This document shows positions 47,700 through 59,454 of a DNA stretch of 64,000 nt, piece by piece. The DNA is taken from the NCBI RefSeq assembly GCF_932274485.2, contig NC_065880.2:74085730-74149729 (forward strand), in the 5' to 3' direction. How positions within the stretch are numbered: position 1 is the first letter of the stretch; the number at the start of each line of letters is the position of its first letter. Below the pieces are notes generated by a model. The model was given only the letters and a program-made list of their open reading frames with translations. It had not been told where the DNA came from and searched no databases. This DNA is from Patella vulgata (lineage: Eukaryota; Mollusca; Gastropoda; Patellidae). The position numbers and the translations under genes are program-made.

Positions 47700-48320
47700 A
47701 TAGACAAATTATATCTCCATAACAACCATTTGTCATTAGCAACCGGAAGTGCACATTCCATTTTTGAGCTTTAAATATATTTTCAATTACTGGACCCGGC
47801 GTAGATTATTTAAAGAAAATCTGCCTGTAATTTTAGACACGCTTCCTGAATTTAATCGACAGGAGATGAGTGACCACTGAAAGTCGGTATCCAACGGTTA
47901 CGGTTGGTTGCCTCGGCGACAAACAATGATCTTCGTCTCGCGAGATAATATCGTTGACGGGAATATTAGACGAGATAAAAGTAAAATATCACATGAAATC
48001 AAACTAGGTTTTAAATCAAGCCGCTCTGTCTCCCAACACACACAATAAGAATCGAGATCGTTCCGAGATTGGGTGAGGAAAAGGGAGGTCGTATGGGTGG
48101 TCTATGTAGGCGACATTACAAGGACCGGGAATTAAACCTTAGCGACATTTTATGATGAGATATATTATTATTATTATTAGATGGTCAGATATAACGCTGG
48201 CGATATACAGGCAGAGAATGTATTAATATAAAGGCTTATAATACATAATAGGTCGGGTTATGTGACGTGACCCAGACCTTTCATTCGATCTTAACGGTTT
48301 TGTGGATATTTATTTCTAAG
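47700..48320. promoter_or_regulatory. Unique, GC-richer, motif-dense block (possible enhancer)
   Basis: It has no repeats and no convincing ORF, and carries an ETS-like CCGGAAGT (about 47751), an X-box-like GTTGCCTCGGCGAC (47907-47920), GATA sites and TGACGTGACC. Such islands in a gene-poor flank of a developmental gene are enhancer candidates. This is inference from composition only. Confidence 0.2.
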
Positions 48321-49594
48321 CACAGAAAAATGTCTTTGGTTTAACAAGTCGCCTAGATGTACATCCACGTTAAAGTTACCGTGCGTGATTTGCATATTTC
48401 CGAAAATATTAGATTTCTCACAGCTTATTCCATAATAACATGTACTTCGATTGATTAATTAACATTAGAATATCTAGGCTAGATTATCCTCATGTTTGGA
48501 TTAAAAACAGACCTATCAATTAGATTTCGCGTAATATAAACATGGTGGTAGGCGTGTTTGCTTAGGGAGCAGCATAGATCCATGGAATTTCGATTCATCA
48601 TATCTTTCTAATTACAGAACAGAAGTGAGATCCAACTTCAACAATATTATGGATACAGGCGATTTCGATATTGCTAAAACCATAGACTTTAAAGTACGAA
48701 GATTGAATTTTCTATTTTTAAGCTCTACCCATATATTTCGCTTACATAGGGAGCAACATAGATCGATGGAATTTCAGTTCAGCATCTTTGTTAATGCTGA
48801 ACTGAAATGAACAATATTTTGTAGTTTACAAAGGGGGTTCCTGTATAGCTCAAATCAAGCTCACGTTAAATATTTCAAAACTTTCTATATATCTTTCCCC
48901 GTATATATTTTAAAACTTCCTCCATATTTGAAGGACGTCACTGATATTCCAAGATGATCAGTGATCGGTGAGGATCAAAATCCTTTAACATGGATCTTGT
49001 GATCTTTAACTTCTATATTTAGGTTTATCCCGAACTAGGACCGATTCATCATCGAAATCCGTGTTTGAATAGAAAAATAAAGATCTCCCATCTGATTACC
49101 AAAGGCTTCGTTGCTATTTCTAAATTGTTTTATTCTTTTAATAAAAAGGTATAGTCATCCGCATGTCGCACACACCCAACAGAAATTCAAAGAAAAACTG
49201 ACAGGTCTTTTGTAATCTACGTACTTAACCTCTCTATTATTTTCCTGGTCTTATAACAAATAAAACTAACTTTTCACGGGTCGAGAAAGCAAAAATATTT
49301 CAACTGTTGTTTTTTTTTGTCATTTTTCGATCTTAGTTTCATGTCCATCAAATTTCTAAAGGTTGACATACACTGCAGGTCATTTGGGGTCATTAAGAAA
49401 GGTCATGAGTCGAATTTAAAGAGAGTTAAAACCAAGGGAATTACGAAGTTGGTGTTACTAGCTTGTCATGTTATTGTTAATTGTTTACCTTTAATTTGAT
49501 ATACAGGTAGATAAAACAACAAACACAATCATAAAACAATAAAACATCAATAAAAGAGGCGGGCTGAAGTTTAGAGTCCACTACATATACCATT

Positions 49595-49830
49595 TTCAAT
49601 AATTCAATTGTGTGCAAGGGTCTTCTCCATGCAGTGTGAAAATAGGGTTTAACATTCATTAACATATACCCTATTTCAATAATTCAACTGCACGCAAGGG
49701 TCCTCGCCAGTGAGAGCATGAGGTTTATAGTATATAATTTTTGTAATAATTCAATTGCCCGTAAGGATCTTCACCAGTGATTGGAAACCGAAGAACCATC
49801 GCATGTCTCAGTTTGGAAACTATTCGCTAA
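49595..49830 (-). mobile_element. Three successive SINE family B-like pieces
   Basis: The segment TTCAATAATTCAA(T/C)TG followed by GCAAGGGTC or GTAAGGATC and (C/G)CAGTG occurs three times, spaced about 75 bases. Only the last continues into GGAAACCGAAGAACC. This looks like a partial SINE copied in tandem. Confidence 0.5.
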
Positions 49831-50124
49831 TCGTGTGCATTTCTTTGAAAACATATTGTAAAAATAAGAATGTTCAATAAACATTATCCGAGCGTATGAT
49901 GTAATTTTTCAAAAGAATAATTAATTGGATACGTATGATTCTTGAAAATATAAAAAATACCCTTTTAGCCTTGTTTCAAAAGAAATTAAAACTATAGTTT
50001 AAATTCAAGGATTTATTTTGACTTCCAGTGGTGACCAGGTAGTCCTTTCAGAATATTTAATCGCCACGAGCGTCGCCTTTTAATGGTCCATTATGTTTAA
50101 AAGCTGGTTATGATGTTACGTAAA

Positions 50125-50245
50125 AGTACAGAGTTCACAGCTCTATGGAATATAAGTAGAGCTTATTAATTGAGCAACTATTCGACTAGAAATCTCTAGT
50201 CTTTATCAGGCGCAGTTAATAAGCATCAATTTTATTCCATACTTG
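50125..50245. repeat. Foldback element copy 8
   Basis: The left end reads TTCACAGCTCTATGGAATA and the inverse is partly kept near 50235. The minus strand carries CTGATAAAGACTAG...CTAGTCGAATAGTTG at 50174-50210. Confidence 0.6.
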
Positions 50246-50586
50246 CAGGATATCCGGCTTCATCAAAGACCTACATTGAACGGAATCATGGCCTAAAACA
50301 ATCCCGTGGTCATGCTGGTTAATTTGATACCACATATATGTGGGGGTGGATCGCGGCGACGAATCGTGATGGCCGAACATGCATACATATACACATTGCG
50401 ACCTGTTTATTTCCTTTTCAATTACTTATGCCTTTGAAATAACTACATGTATATAAAAGTGCGCGTTTTATCTTCGGGTTGTGGAACATACTGACTGTTG
50501 AGACTACGAAATACAAAGAATGAATTTATGTTCGCGGAATTCCATATGCCAGTATTACTTTATTTGCCGGACACCTGCGTTTATAA

Positions 50587-50894
50587 TGACGTCACAGAGA
50601 AATATTTATACAGGAAATGCGCATCACGAGCTGTAATTCGATTGGTTGTTTAAACCATACTCTAACTACCAAATGTCAGTAACAGGAATGGTATAAATAT
50701 TGTGGTTGAATTCTAGTCAACTTAGGAGAATTTTTGTCATTTATTCTCGCATTTTTTCAACAGTTTTTCACGCTATTTAATTACAAGCAACACTTTCATG
50801 TTTAAAACGTTGAACACCAAAGAAAGGCGATTTGTGGGGATATTCGGGGTTATTCTAAGATGAAACTTTGATCCGTGCCGTAATTAAAAATACT
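50587..50894 (+). promoter_or_regulatory. Candidate RNA polymerase II promoter with first exon
   Basis: A perfect CRE (TGACGTCA, 50587-50594), an inverted CCAAT box (ATTGG, 50641-50645) and a TATA box (TATAAATA, 50692-50699) are in the usual order and spacing. A start near 50720 would give an exon ending at a strong donor, ACT|GTAAGT, after 50894. A short ORF starting MFKTLNTKERRFVG lies within it. No downstream exon could be matched, so it may be a non-coding RNA, a 5' exon of an outside gene, or chance. Confidence 0.35.
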
Positions 50895-51085
50895 GTAAGT
50901 TAGTGTTAGAATCAGGGTACAAAAATGGCAATAGGTCAAACTAACAAACGATAAGTTTTTTGTAAACGACGGTTTAAAAGAATAGTGTGTGCCAGAGGCG
51001 GTCAGCTTTCACAAACTTAATTTTACTAATTAACCCTGGGTTCATTCGGTTGACTTCCACCAGTTGAATTACAGGGATATTATTA

Positions 51086-51370
51086 TGTATGTTTGTGGTA
51101 CTAAGCATGATTTATGTAATTCTATGCTATTTTGTTGTACTAAAAGTGATTTATGTAATTGTATGCTATGTTTGTTGCACTAATTTGATTTATGTAATTG
51201 TATGCTATGTTTGTTGTACTACATGTAATTTGATTTATATAATTATATGCTATGTTTGTGATACTAAATGTGATTTATGTAATTGCATGCTATGTTTATG
51301 GTACTAACGTGATTTATGTAAACGCATGCTGTGTTTGTGGTACTAAATGTGATTTATGTAATTGTATGTA
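51086..51370. repeat. Tandem array, about 37-46 bp x 7
   Basis: Unit TGATTTATGTAATTGTATGC then TATGTTTGTGGTACTAA. The Cys/Tyr/Val-rich frame at 51089-51307 is a by-product. Confidence 0.9.
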
Positions 51371-51374
51371 GCTT

Positions 51375-51425
51375 CCCGTGTGCGTTTTTATGAAATAAAA
51401 TTTATCTTATCTTATCTCGTTTTAT
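51375..51425 (+). mobile_element. Possible retroelement 3' end with TTATC repeats
   Basis: ATGAAATAAAATTTATCTTA then further TTATC repeats, the kind of short-repeat tail left by some LINEs and their SINEs. It ends a tandem array at 51370. No upstream body is recognised. Confidence 0.3.
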
Positions 51426-51534
51426 CTTACGCTGGACCGGGCAGTTTTTTCGATTTTAAACTATATCGTGTACATCAGGACTATTTAATGCAAATCATGT
51501 GATGACCACTAGCTTGTCTACGATATCACCTTAG

Positions 51535-51580
51535 GTGGAAGTGGACGTAAAACTCCAGAAACGAACGAACGAAATGACCA
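51535..51580 (+). mobile_element. Possible SINE 3' end with GAAC repeats
   Basis: AAGTGGACGTAAAACTCCAG followed by AAACGAACGAACGAAATG. A conserved 3' end plus a short repeated tail is typical of a third SINE family. Confidence 0.35.
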
Positions 51581-52892
51581 CTAGCAAAACAAAACGACGT
51601 TTTATGTTTGGCCAAATTATAATGAACAAGAAAGCATTTTGTTTTGTATATTTGACCATAACAATCCCCATTGTTTGACAACCTATATGCTTTTTGTATT
51701 TTGGGATGATTTTGTATAGAATGTGTATTTCCGACTGAGATTTTGTATTAAGGAGAATGTTATGGACAGTTTCCTATTTCTTCGTGAATTTCTAAGAATC
51801 CGCAAATGAGTCATCTGACCACAATCTAATCTGTGAATAATTTTATGAATTGTATTCATCCAAATTGTCTGATTAACAAATGTAAAGCATCTCTGGTAGA
51901 TCTGGGCTATCGATAGTCACGTATTAAAGGGATACGATGTAATTTAAGGCTTAGAATGACGTCGTTTTAATACGTAGAGGATTTTGAAGACCTTGATATG
52001 AATACATTATCTCATCCAAATACCAAAAAGTGGCCATAGAATGCGGAGTCAGGTTCAGTAGACATATCATCATAAAAATCATAGAACAGTAAATTCTACT
52101 GGTCAGTACCATGGTGTCACGAGATTAATTCACCTGTCAGTTAGAGTCTGGTTGCTATAGATATGGAATCGGCATTGAAAGGTTAAAAATAATTACAGCA
52201 GAAGAGACTTCTGACATTTCACGCCTAAAAGTCGTCTTTGATACCGAAAATTTCTGAGCTATTTGACTTTTGAAGACGTTTATCTTTGTTCCAACTATCT
52301 TCAATAGACGCCTGCTAAATCCCTTCACATTTACAAGTCTATTATGCTCAGTATATCATAATATACTATCTTCGAAATTCTTAAGCCCGCCTTTGTTCAT
52401 TTGATTGACGTGTGAATATGGTTACTTATCTTGATTATTCAGCTGGTGACGAATGTTAATCAAGGGGAGATAATCAATGATATCAAAAATTGTAATAATA
52501 GAAAATGTATATTTAATTCAAATATAAAGCGTAACTCTTGTTTTCATATAGCCATAATATATAAGATAATAATATATTTGAACTGTTTACAAATGACATC
52601 GACGATGGTGGTCTCTGGTGGTGTATGTATAAATAGATAATAGGCGATGGTTATCACTGAACGTTTTCCTTTCATCTTCGATCACTCGCATTATTTAGAA
52701 TCAATACTGCGATAATTTACTAGTAACGTAGTCACGCATGACATTTGAACTCAGTAATACAGGAATAATATTAAAAAAAAGCATGTAAGGAGTAAAAAAG
52801 CAAACTCAATAAAGAAATTTTACAACAAACGTAGTGTAATCTAAGAAGTGGATATTCGCTGTGTCTGCATGTAAAAAGTGAAAAAGTCAACA

Positions 52893-53268
52893 TTAAACAT
52901 ATATTATGCAAGAGCTAAATCTACCAATTGCGGGTCTTTCTTTAGGCTTGAAATGTTATCTAAAATTAATTAGACATTAAGTAACTTATCCAGACCATAA
53001 TCAACTCTCGATGGCATCGATCCTGCGATATTAACTGGATTAGAACCCGGTCTGCTGCTTCTGATTAAATCAAAAACTGGATAATCAAGACTATGTTTTT
53101 TATCGCACCGATTTTAGTAATGACCCCAAATTCAATCGCTAAATACTCGGTTCAGGGTGGATCAATTTGACTGAAATTTTCAGCAAATTCCCTTTACATT
53201 ATCTAGTTTTTAACTATTATAGTGATAACTACTAACTCTTTATCTAATCTCCCATAATGTATCTTTAA
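52893..53268. mobile_element. Second MITE copy of the same family, 376 bp
   Basis: Ends TTAAACATATATTATGCAAG and CCCATAATGTATCTTTAA, diverged from the copy at 42702. It has similar length and the same AGAGCTAAATCT block inside the left end. It abuts another dispersed repeat at 53272. Confidence 0.7.
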
Positions 53269-53271
53269 ACG

Positions 53272-53355
53272 GTAATGTCTATGCAAGCCTAAATAATTTG
53301 TTATCTTCAGCTTTTAATCATACTAATTGTTGAGTATGCATATTAAATTAGGAAT
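53272..53355 (-). repeat. Dispersed repeat G, copy 2
   Basis: Inverse of the 58735 copy with few differences, directly next to the MITE at 52893-53268. Confidence 0.55.
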
Positions 53356-53385
53356 TGTAGCAGTTTTAGCTCTTGTTCTTACAAT

Positions 53386-53665
53386 GGGGATTGGATGGCC
53401 GAATGGTTAGCGCGTGCCCGTTGTATCATAAGGTCTGTCATCGAGCCAATTCGCGTGGTTTCGATTCCCCGAATGTACGTGACAAGAAGTAGGGTCGCCT
53501 GTCCAACCTCCTGTATTTTCTCCAGGTCCTTACAATCATTACCTCCCACCGCTAAAGTCCCCTACCCGGAAGCGAATTATTGAATCAAATTGAATCATGT
53601 GTTAGTCCCGAAATGACCTAGTTTATGTCGAGTGAAAATTTAAACCTCATTCCTCACTCTCTTTC
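53386..53665 (+). mobile_element. SINE family B, best full-length copy
   Basis: About 280 bp. tRNA-like head with A box (TGGCCGAATGGTTAGCGC) and B box (GGTTTCGATTCCC, 53457-53470), then GGGTCGCCTGTCCAACC, AAGCGAATTATTGAA, TGACCTAGTTTATGTCGAGT and a CT-type tail. It is a SINE, not a tRNA gene: the head does not close a cloverleaf and the body is long. Confidence 0.82.
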
Positions 53666-53669
53666 TTGT

Positions 53670-56440
53670 TCCTAAAATCTTCATAAATAATGTCTGTTTT
53701 TCTCTCGATAACATCACTAATTCTAAACAAACGGCCCCGCCCCGTCCAGTTTTCAAACGCTGTACTAGAGAAAGAAATGTGAAGGCATGTAAGATTGAAC
53801 AAGTTTGTGGTTGTGTGGATGTGTGCATTAACTCCGTGGAAAAGAAGGGCGTGTTGTTGTTTATAAATTAATAACAATATTTTCGACCAAAGAATTTTTT
53901 AGGTTTTTTGAAATCCAAGTACGTACTTTTGATTGAGTGCAGTCTTTAACTCTGTTTTTAACCGTTATTCTTTCGAGTAATAAAGAAGATAATTAAACGA
54001 AAATATATGTTAGTACATCATTATTACTTAATAAAAAAGGATATAATTACATATTATATATATGGGTACATTAACAAGCATTGCTGATTATGTAAAATCG
54101 CTTCGAAAATACAGCAAACGTCAAAGCAACGGAGAAAAACCCTTTAATGTAAGCTTACACGGGAACAGTTATTTTGATATAGTGAGATTAGTGAAGAATA
54201 AGATATCGTTTCATTGACGATAATAAACAATTATAACTTTCAGTTTACTTTTAAATACTGGTGTATGGATAATTAGAAATTTAGCCTGCTTCTGAAATGA
54301 TTTTTTAATTATAGACATTTCAATTATTTAACGTTTGGCCACAAAATATCACATAAAAGAAAGGTGAAATATCATACATTATGATCATTTTAAATTATTA
54401 AACGACGTTTAGAGATTGAAGTTATGTTCATTGTATAAGTTTGAAATATGATCTGAGTAATTAACATGAGTATAAAAAAATGTAATTATTATTTAACATG
54501 AATGTGTACCCGATACTATACGTTCATATTTCGATGTAAAAAAAATTATTAAGTATTTTAAGATCAGAGCGAGCGATTAAGGTTTGAAATAATAAAGCAT
54601 TTAAACAAACAAGTGAAAATCTTGATTTACACTTGAAGTTTTTAAAATTACATTGATGTTTTAAAATTAATATGTTAAAAAAAAATATTGAGACAAAAAA
54701 TAATTTATTCCGCCTGAAAGTTCGAAAGGGCTCCTGTGTGTAAATACGAACATTTTAACAGACATATCCATTAGGATTATTTTATATCTTGATAAGGGGT
54801 TTAATATATAATGTATCAATTTTTATTGTGTCCTTTGGATAGTTTTCAAAGTAAAAATCTCTGTTTCCTGAATTATTCACTCAATTTAAACAAAAATAGT
54901 TTAATTTTGTTAAATAAGGATAATAGCCTTTTATCGGGTTTAATTAAAACACTGTATTACTTAATTACTTGTCGCTTTAATCCAAACACAATTCAAAATA
55001 AATCAATGATCTCAGAAAAAACATATTTTCTCGTCATTTTGGGGGAGGGGGGTCAAAGTAAATTTGTTACTAGAACTATCTGAAATCGAATATAAGTGTA
55101 ATATATTTTTAAATTAAAGAATATTGAATATATATCATTACCGCAGCATGACGTCATTTAGATGATAAAATGTAGGCAGGATTCTCCCCGTGACACCGCC
55201 CTCTAACTGGTCTCCCCACTAACCGTACCGGCACACAGATTGAAACTGTATCAGTTACTTTGACCCCTGTATAAAGACGCCTGTCTATAACAGCCATAGA
55301 CACCCCACCCCGTACCTTAATAGGTATATTATATACAGTATTTCATTTTTAGGCTAATAAACAAATTATATTTAATTGAGGGTGTGTGAATTCGTATCCA
55401 AAATACAGGTGAAATTATAACGTACTGAATAGGTCCTATAAAAATATACAAAAAAGGAACTTCGACAATTTAGGCCTGGTGATAACAAGAACACTACTTA
55501 TGTTTAAAGTCATTTTTTCATCCCCGCCCGGCAACGTCCAAATACTTTTAAAAAATGGCTTACTGGTAGACGATCAGAAAACAAAATCCCCTGGCATTCT
55601 GTTGTCGTATAAAGAAATGAATTAAATTACTGTATTGAGGATGAATATACATTTTTTGAAAGATACATTTGAAAATGCACAGTAAAGATGCGATTAAATT
55701 AATTCTGTAAGAATGAATTGCATTTTTAAAATGCTTAAAAGCAACAACAACAAAACCCAACATCAACAAAAGAATGAAGTGATATATTGTATGTATGCAA
55801 AGTATTGTAAGTGGATAAAGAAAAAAGAAGACTGAAACTATATTTGGTAGGTATGTAAAGATCCGTATATATATATATATATATAATATTTTAGGTAAAT
55901 AAATAAGTATATAAAAAGAAATGTATGATATCATAAGATAGATGAATAAAAGGTAAATAAATGGAAATAGGTGAATAAACACAGAATGCAATTGCACGTG
56001 ATTTTTTTTTTTTTTTTTTTTTACAAAATAAGTCTATAGATTATTACGTCTGATTAACAAAAACTTCTACAATTATTCAATACACACGTAAACACGTGAT
56101 ACCTAAAAATAGAAATTAACACAACACATTTATATAATGACTATTCTAGTATTATAATTAAATATGTAAATATGAAATTTAAAGGTGCAAACTACATTTT
56201 GTTTTTCGTTCTCCTCATTGTCAGTATTTTCAAGGGATTCTGAAGACAAAAAAATAGACAAAAAAAAAAAAAATGACTGCCAACAGTGAATAATAGATTA
56301 GGCATAGATTATAAGGAACAAGCGTCATCTTTACATTTTAGTAGTTATTTGTTCTGAATCGTTTTACATAAATACTATCTTAGAGAAAAAATAATATACT
56401 GCACATATTTAGTAAATAAAATGTTATATGAATAAATAAA
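53670..56440. other. Intergenic, very AT-rich unique DNA
   Basis: Only the GC-richer block at 55149-55330 stands out. The Tyr/Ile/Phe-rich minus-strand frame at 55560-55997 is a by-product of AT composition and of TA and A runs. Confidence 0.6.
55149..55330 (+). promoter_or_regulatory. GC-richer block with CRE and TATA-like element
   Basis: A TGACGTCA at 55149-55156 is followed by an unusually C-rich unique stretch and TATAAA at 55270-55275. It stands out from very AT-rich neighbours. It could be a promoter or an enhancer. Confidence 0.22.
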
Positions 56441-56900
56441 ATTATTTGGTATGTCCAATCAAAGACAAAATATGATAACTAAAACATTTAAGAAGTTAAA
56501 TGGAAAAAAATCTACATGTAAAAACAAAAGTTCCATTTGACACTCTAATATATGTTTTGATATTATATGCATTTGAGTAGTATCATTTGATATCAAACAA
56601 TTGTATCTTAATTTGTGAAATGAATTTTGATTTTAGGTCCAATCAAAGAAAAAAAGTATTCAACATATGTACGTGATAACTAAAATATTAAAGCGGTTAA
56701 TACAAAATGTTAAAACAACATTAAACAGGATAATACAAAAATTCGATATGTAAAAAAACATGGTGCCATTTGACACTTCATTGCAGGATGTAAAATATGA
56801 TATTATAGGCATTTACATAGTATCATTTGGTATCAGACCACGCATTAGAGGCGACTATATCCTAGTTTGCGAAATTGTGCAACAGATAAATAATGAAGTT
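56440..56900. repeat. Diverged tandem duplication, about 190-250 bp x 2
   Basis: Both units have TCCAATCAAAGA, GATAACTAAAA, CCATTTGACACT, GATATTATA(T/G)GCATTT and AGTATCATTTG in the same order. The second unit carries an extra stretch of about 50 bases. Confidence 0.8.
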
Positions 56901-58090
56901 CGATTCATAAGTTAATAATGATTCGTATTTCGTTCAATTTTATCATATATTAAGTTACCGGCTATATCTTAATATGCGAAATTGTCGAAACGATAACATG
57001 AAATAACGAATTTCGATTTGTTCAGTACACATTTATTTATATTATATTACCAAGTTGATAACGATTGGTATTTCGTTCGAATGTCTAATTCCTATATAAA
57101 ACAAATTAAGCAGCTAATGTGTTTGAACCGAGAGCAAGAATGTGGACATCGTCCTTTAAAAAAACGGCTTTATCTATAATCGCTCAATAGTAACACGCTG
57201 TTCAATCTCGCGCGACTTGAACGTGCTCTTAGGGACCGTTTATTTTTATGACAAGAACTTGTTAGAATCCTGCGATTGTTCCAGTTACCATGGATACAAC
57301 AGTCACTTGGACTCTCTAACAGTTATGAGAAAAATACCTCCACGTGCAAAAGTGTTTGCAATTTTTTTCTCATCCCTATAAAGATACACACACAGTTCGC
57401 TTATGAAAATAAATAAGGTTTAAAAGTTACGACCAACAGAGACTTGTAGCTACGAAAAAATACTAATTTGACAATTTCTTCATGAAAACAAACATGCTAT
57501 TTTTAGACACAGTAAAAACAACCACGTTATCGCGTATATACATGTGCTTTTGAGAATATATTCTTTGTAACTTATAAGTTTAATAGTTTATTTTGGAATA
57601 GCTATGAAATACTGTAAATATGTAAATAGGAATAAACAAACTAACAAATAGACAAACACCATAGCCGAGACAATCAATCTTTCAAGTCCTTGTGGACAAG
57701 CGATTTATTTTGGTACTTTTGCAAGGTACTGTATGTTTGTTGGAAATTGTAGCATATACTTACAATCTTAATTAGGAGCATTACTCCGTACCTTTCATTG
57801 ATATCCAAACATTTATTTTCATTGATTATAACTTCCTATTCCAGTTTAATTTTTACGCACACTTTAAATAATACGCTCCAATCGCGGTATTATTATAACA
57901 CACACTTTCGTCGCGATGCGTTTCATTATTCGCAAACTTTCACATTTCCAGAAGCAGTTATAGCGCATGATAAGACTTGACAACTGTCGTAATTTATTTA
58001 TAACGAGAATCTGATTATTTACGATATAATCATAACCAAAATGGCTGATAATAATAACGCATTAATGGCGGGTTAATTAAACCGTATATG
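56900..58090. other. Intergenic, unique DNA
   Basis: Contains an X-box-like GTTACCATGGATAC at 57284-57297 inside a slightly GC-richer stretch (57100-57320). No gene recognised. Confidence 0.6.
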
Positions 58091-58091
58091 T

Positions 58092-58305
58092 TCGTCGAAA
58101 TAACTTCAGTTGTGAAATAATAATAATAACCACATTCGCTCTCGGAATAACAATTCAAACTTCCTTCGCGATAACCGGAGCTGTGAAATAATAATAATGT
58201 ATATTTTTCAATCGGGATATAATAATTCAGACTTTCGTCGCGATATCCGGAGCTGTGAAATAATAATAATGTATATTTTCGCGGGGAATACGATAATTAC
58301 AACTC
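58092..58305. repeat. Tandem array, about 74 bp x 3
   Basis: CTTTCGTCGCGATATCCGGA then GCTGTGAAATAATAATAATG. Units 2 and 3 are close, unit 1 diverged. Confidence 0.85.
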
Positions 58306-58329
58306 GCGAAAAGAAAATTATATACGCCT

Positions 58330-58590
58330 TTGGTGTATATATCACTGCACGTTTAAAGAAACACTAGTGTTATTCATTTATAAAAAAAAAAAACCAAACA
58401 TACGTAGCAAAAAAACCCAACATATTATATTATGTCCATGCAAATTTACTAATTTGGTGTATATATCACTGCACGTTTAAATTAACACTAGTTATTCATT
58501 TATAAAAAAAAAAAAAAATAAATAAATAAACATATCCAGTCTTTGCATGTAGCAAAAAAAACATATTATATTATGGCCTTACAAATCTCA
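58330..58590. repeat. Tandem duplication, about 124 bp x 2
   Basis: TTTGGTGTATATATCACTGC starts both units and AACATATTATATTATG ends both; they differ in the length of an A-run. Confidence 0.88.
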
Positions 58591-58734
58591 ACATTTCCCA
58601 AATGCAATGTTTGACAACTCTAATTCTGAAATTGGCTATCCACTAAAATAACGTTTGTTTACAGTAAGTGACGTTATCGAGAGATAACAATTGGCATTAT
58701 TCAAGAATGTTGCAAGTAGACCCAACCGAGATTA

Positions 58735-58850
58735 AACAGTTAGTATTTTTAAATTAATATGCATACTCAACAATTAGTATGATTAATGGCTGATAATAAC
58801 AAATTATTTAGGCTTGCATAGACGCACTTCTCCTTTAAATGCTATAATTA
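58735..58850 (+). repeat. Dispersed repeat G, copy 1
   Basis: Contains CAACAATTAGTATGATTAA and CAAATTATTTAGGCTTGCAT. Matching copies lie at 53272-53355 (inverted) and, more diverged, at 36510-36650. No ends or coding sequence are recognised. Confidence 0.55.
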
Positions 58851-59454
58851 TACCTTGTTAATTGTTACTATTAAAGCTCGTTGTTTCGCAGTGATGACTT
58901 ATAAATGCAACTCGCATACAATGGACGTTTTAAATTTGTAATTTTGGTAAGCAGGACGTGTAATTTTTATATTTCACAATTCTTACTAATCATTCAATTA
59001 TTTGGTGAAAATTATAATAAAAACGAAAAAGCCAATACTTGTGTATGGTTACATATGGTTACATACATTTGTGTATGGTTACATGTTGTTTATCTGTTTA
59101 TTCAAATATTTTAACTAAATTTTTTATCAATTATTAATAGAATATTTTTTTTAAAAAATGTGAAAAATAATAAAAGGGAGGGCTAAAATATTGTACAATT
59201 ATTGTCAACTTTTTAAATAGGTAGGAATTCTTTATATATATTTTCCTGTAGTCACCGATATCAAATTTAATCATTTTTAAAATAAAAACTCTATTGGATA
59301 ATCATTATGGTCAAGTTATTCATTAATATCGTGGATATTCAACCAGGTTATATTTGGAATCAGAATTTTCAATTTAGATATTGCCTTTATTTTCTAGAAA
59401 ATACGTATTTTAAATTGTAAACAAATAAGTCATAATGGAAGTTTATATCCCATA

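Larger units (their letters stand above)
47330..50120. other. Intergenic, unique DNA
   Basis: Includes the motif-dense block at 47700-48320 and the SINE B pieces at 49595-49830. Open frames at 48625-48810 and 49317-49499 are short and unrecognised. Confidence 0.6.

Noticed and set aside
53386-53475. tRNA gene
   Set aside because: A and B boxes are present, but the segment continues into a SINE body and the arms do not pair as a cloverleaf.
55560-55997. 145-codon minus-strand ORF rich in Tyr, Ile and Phe
   Set aside because: Composition follows from AT-rich low-complexity DNA including a (TA)n run and a T-run; no domain pattern.
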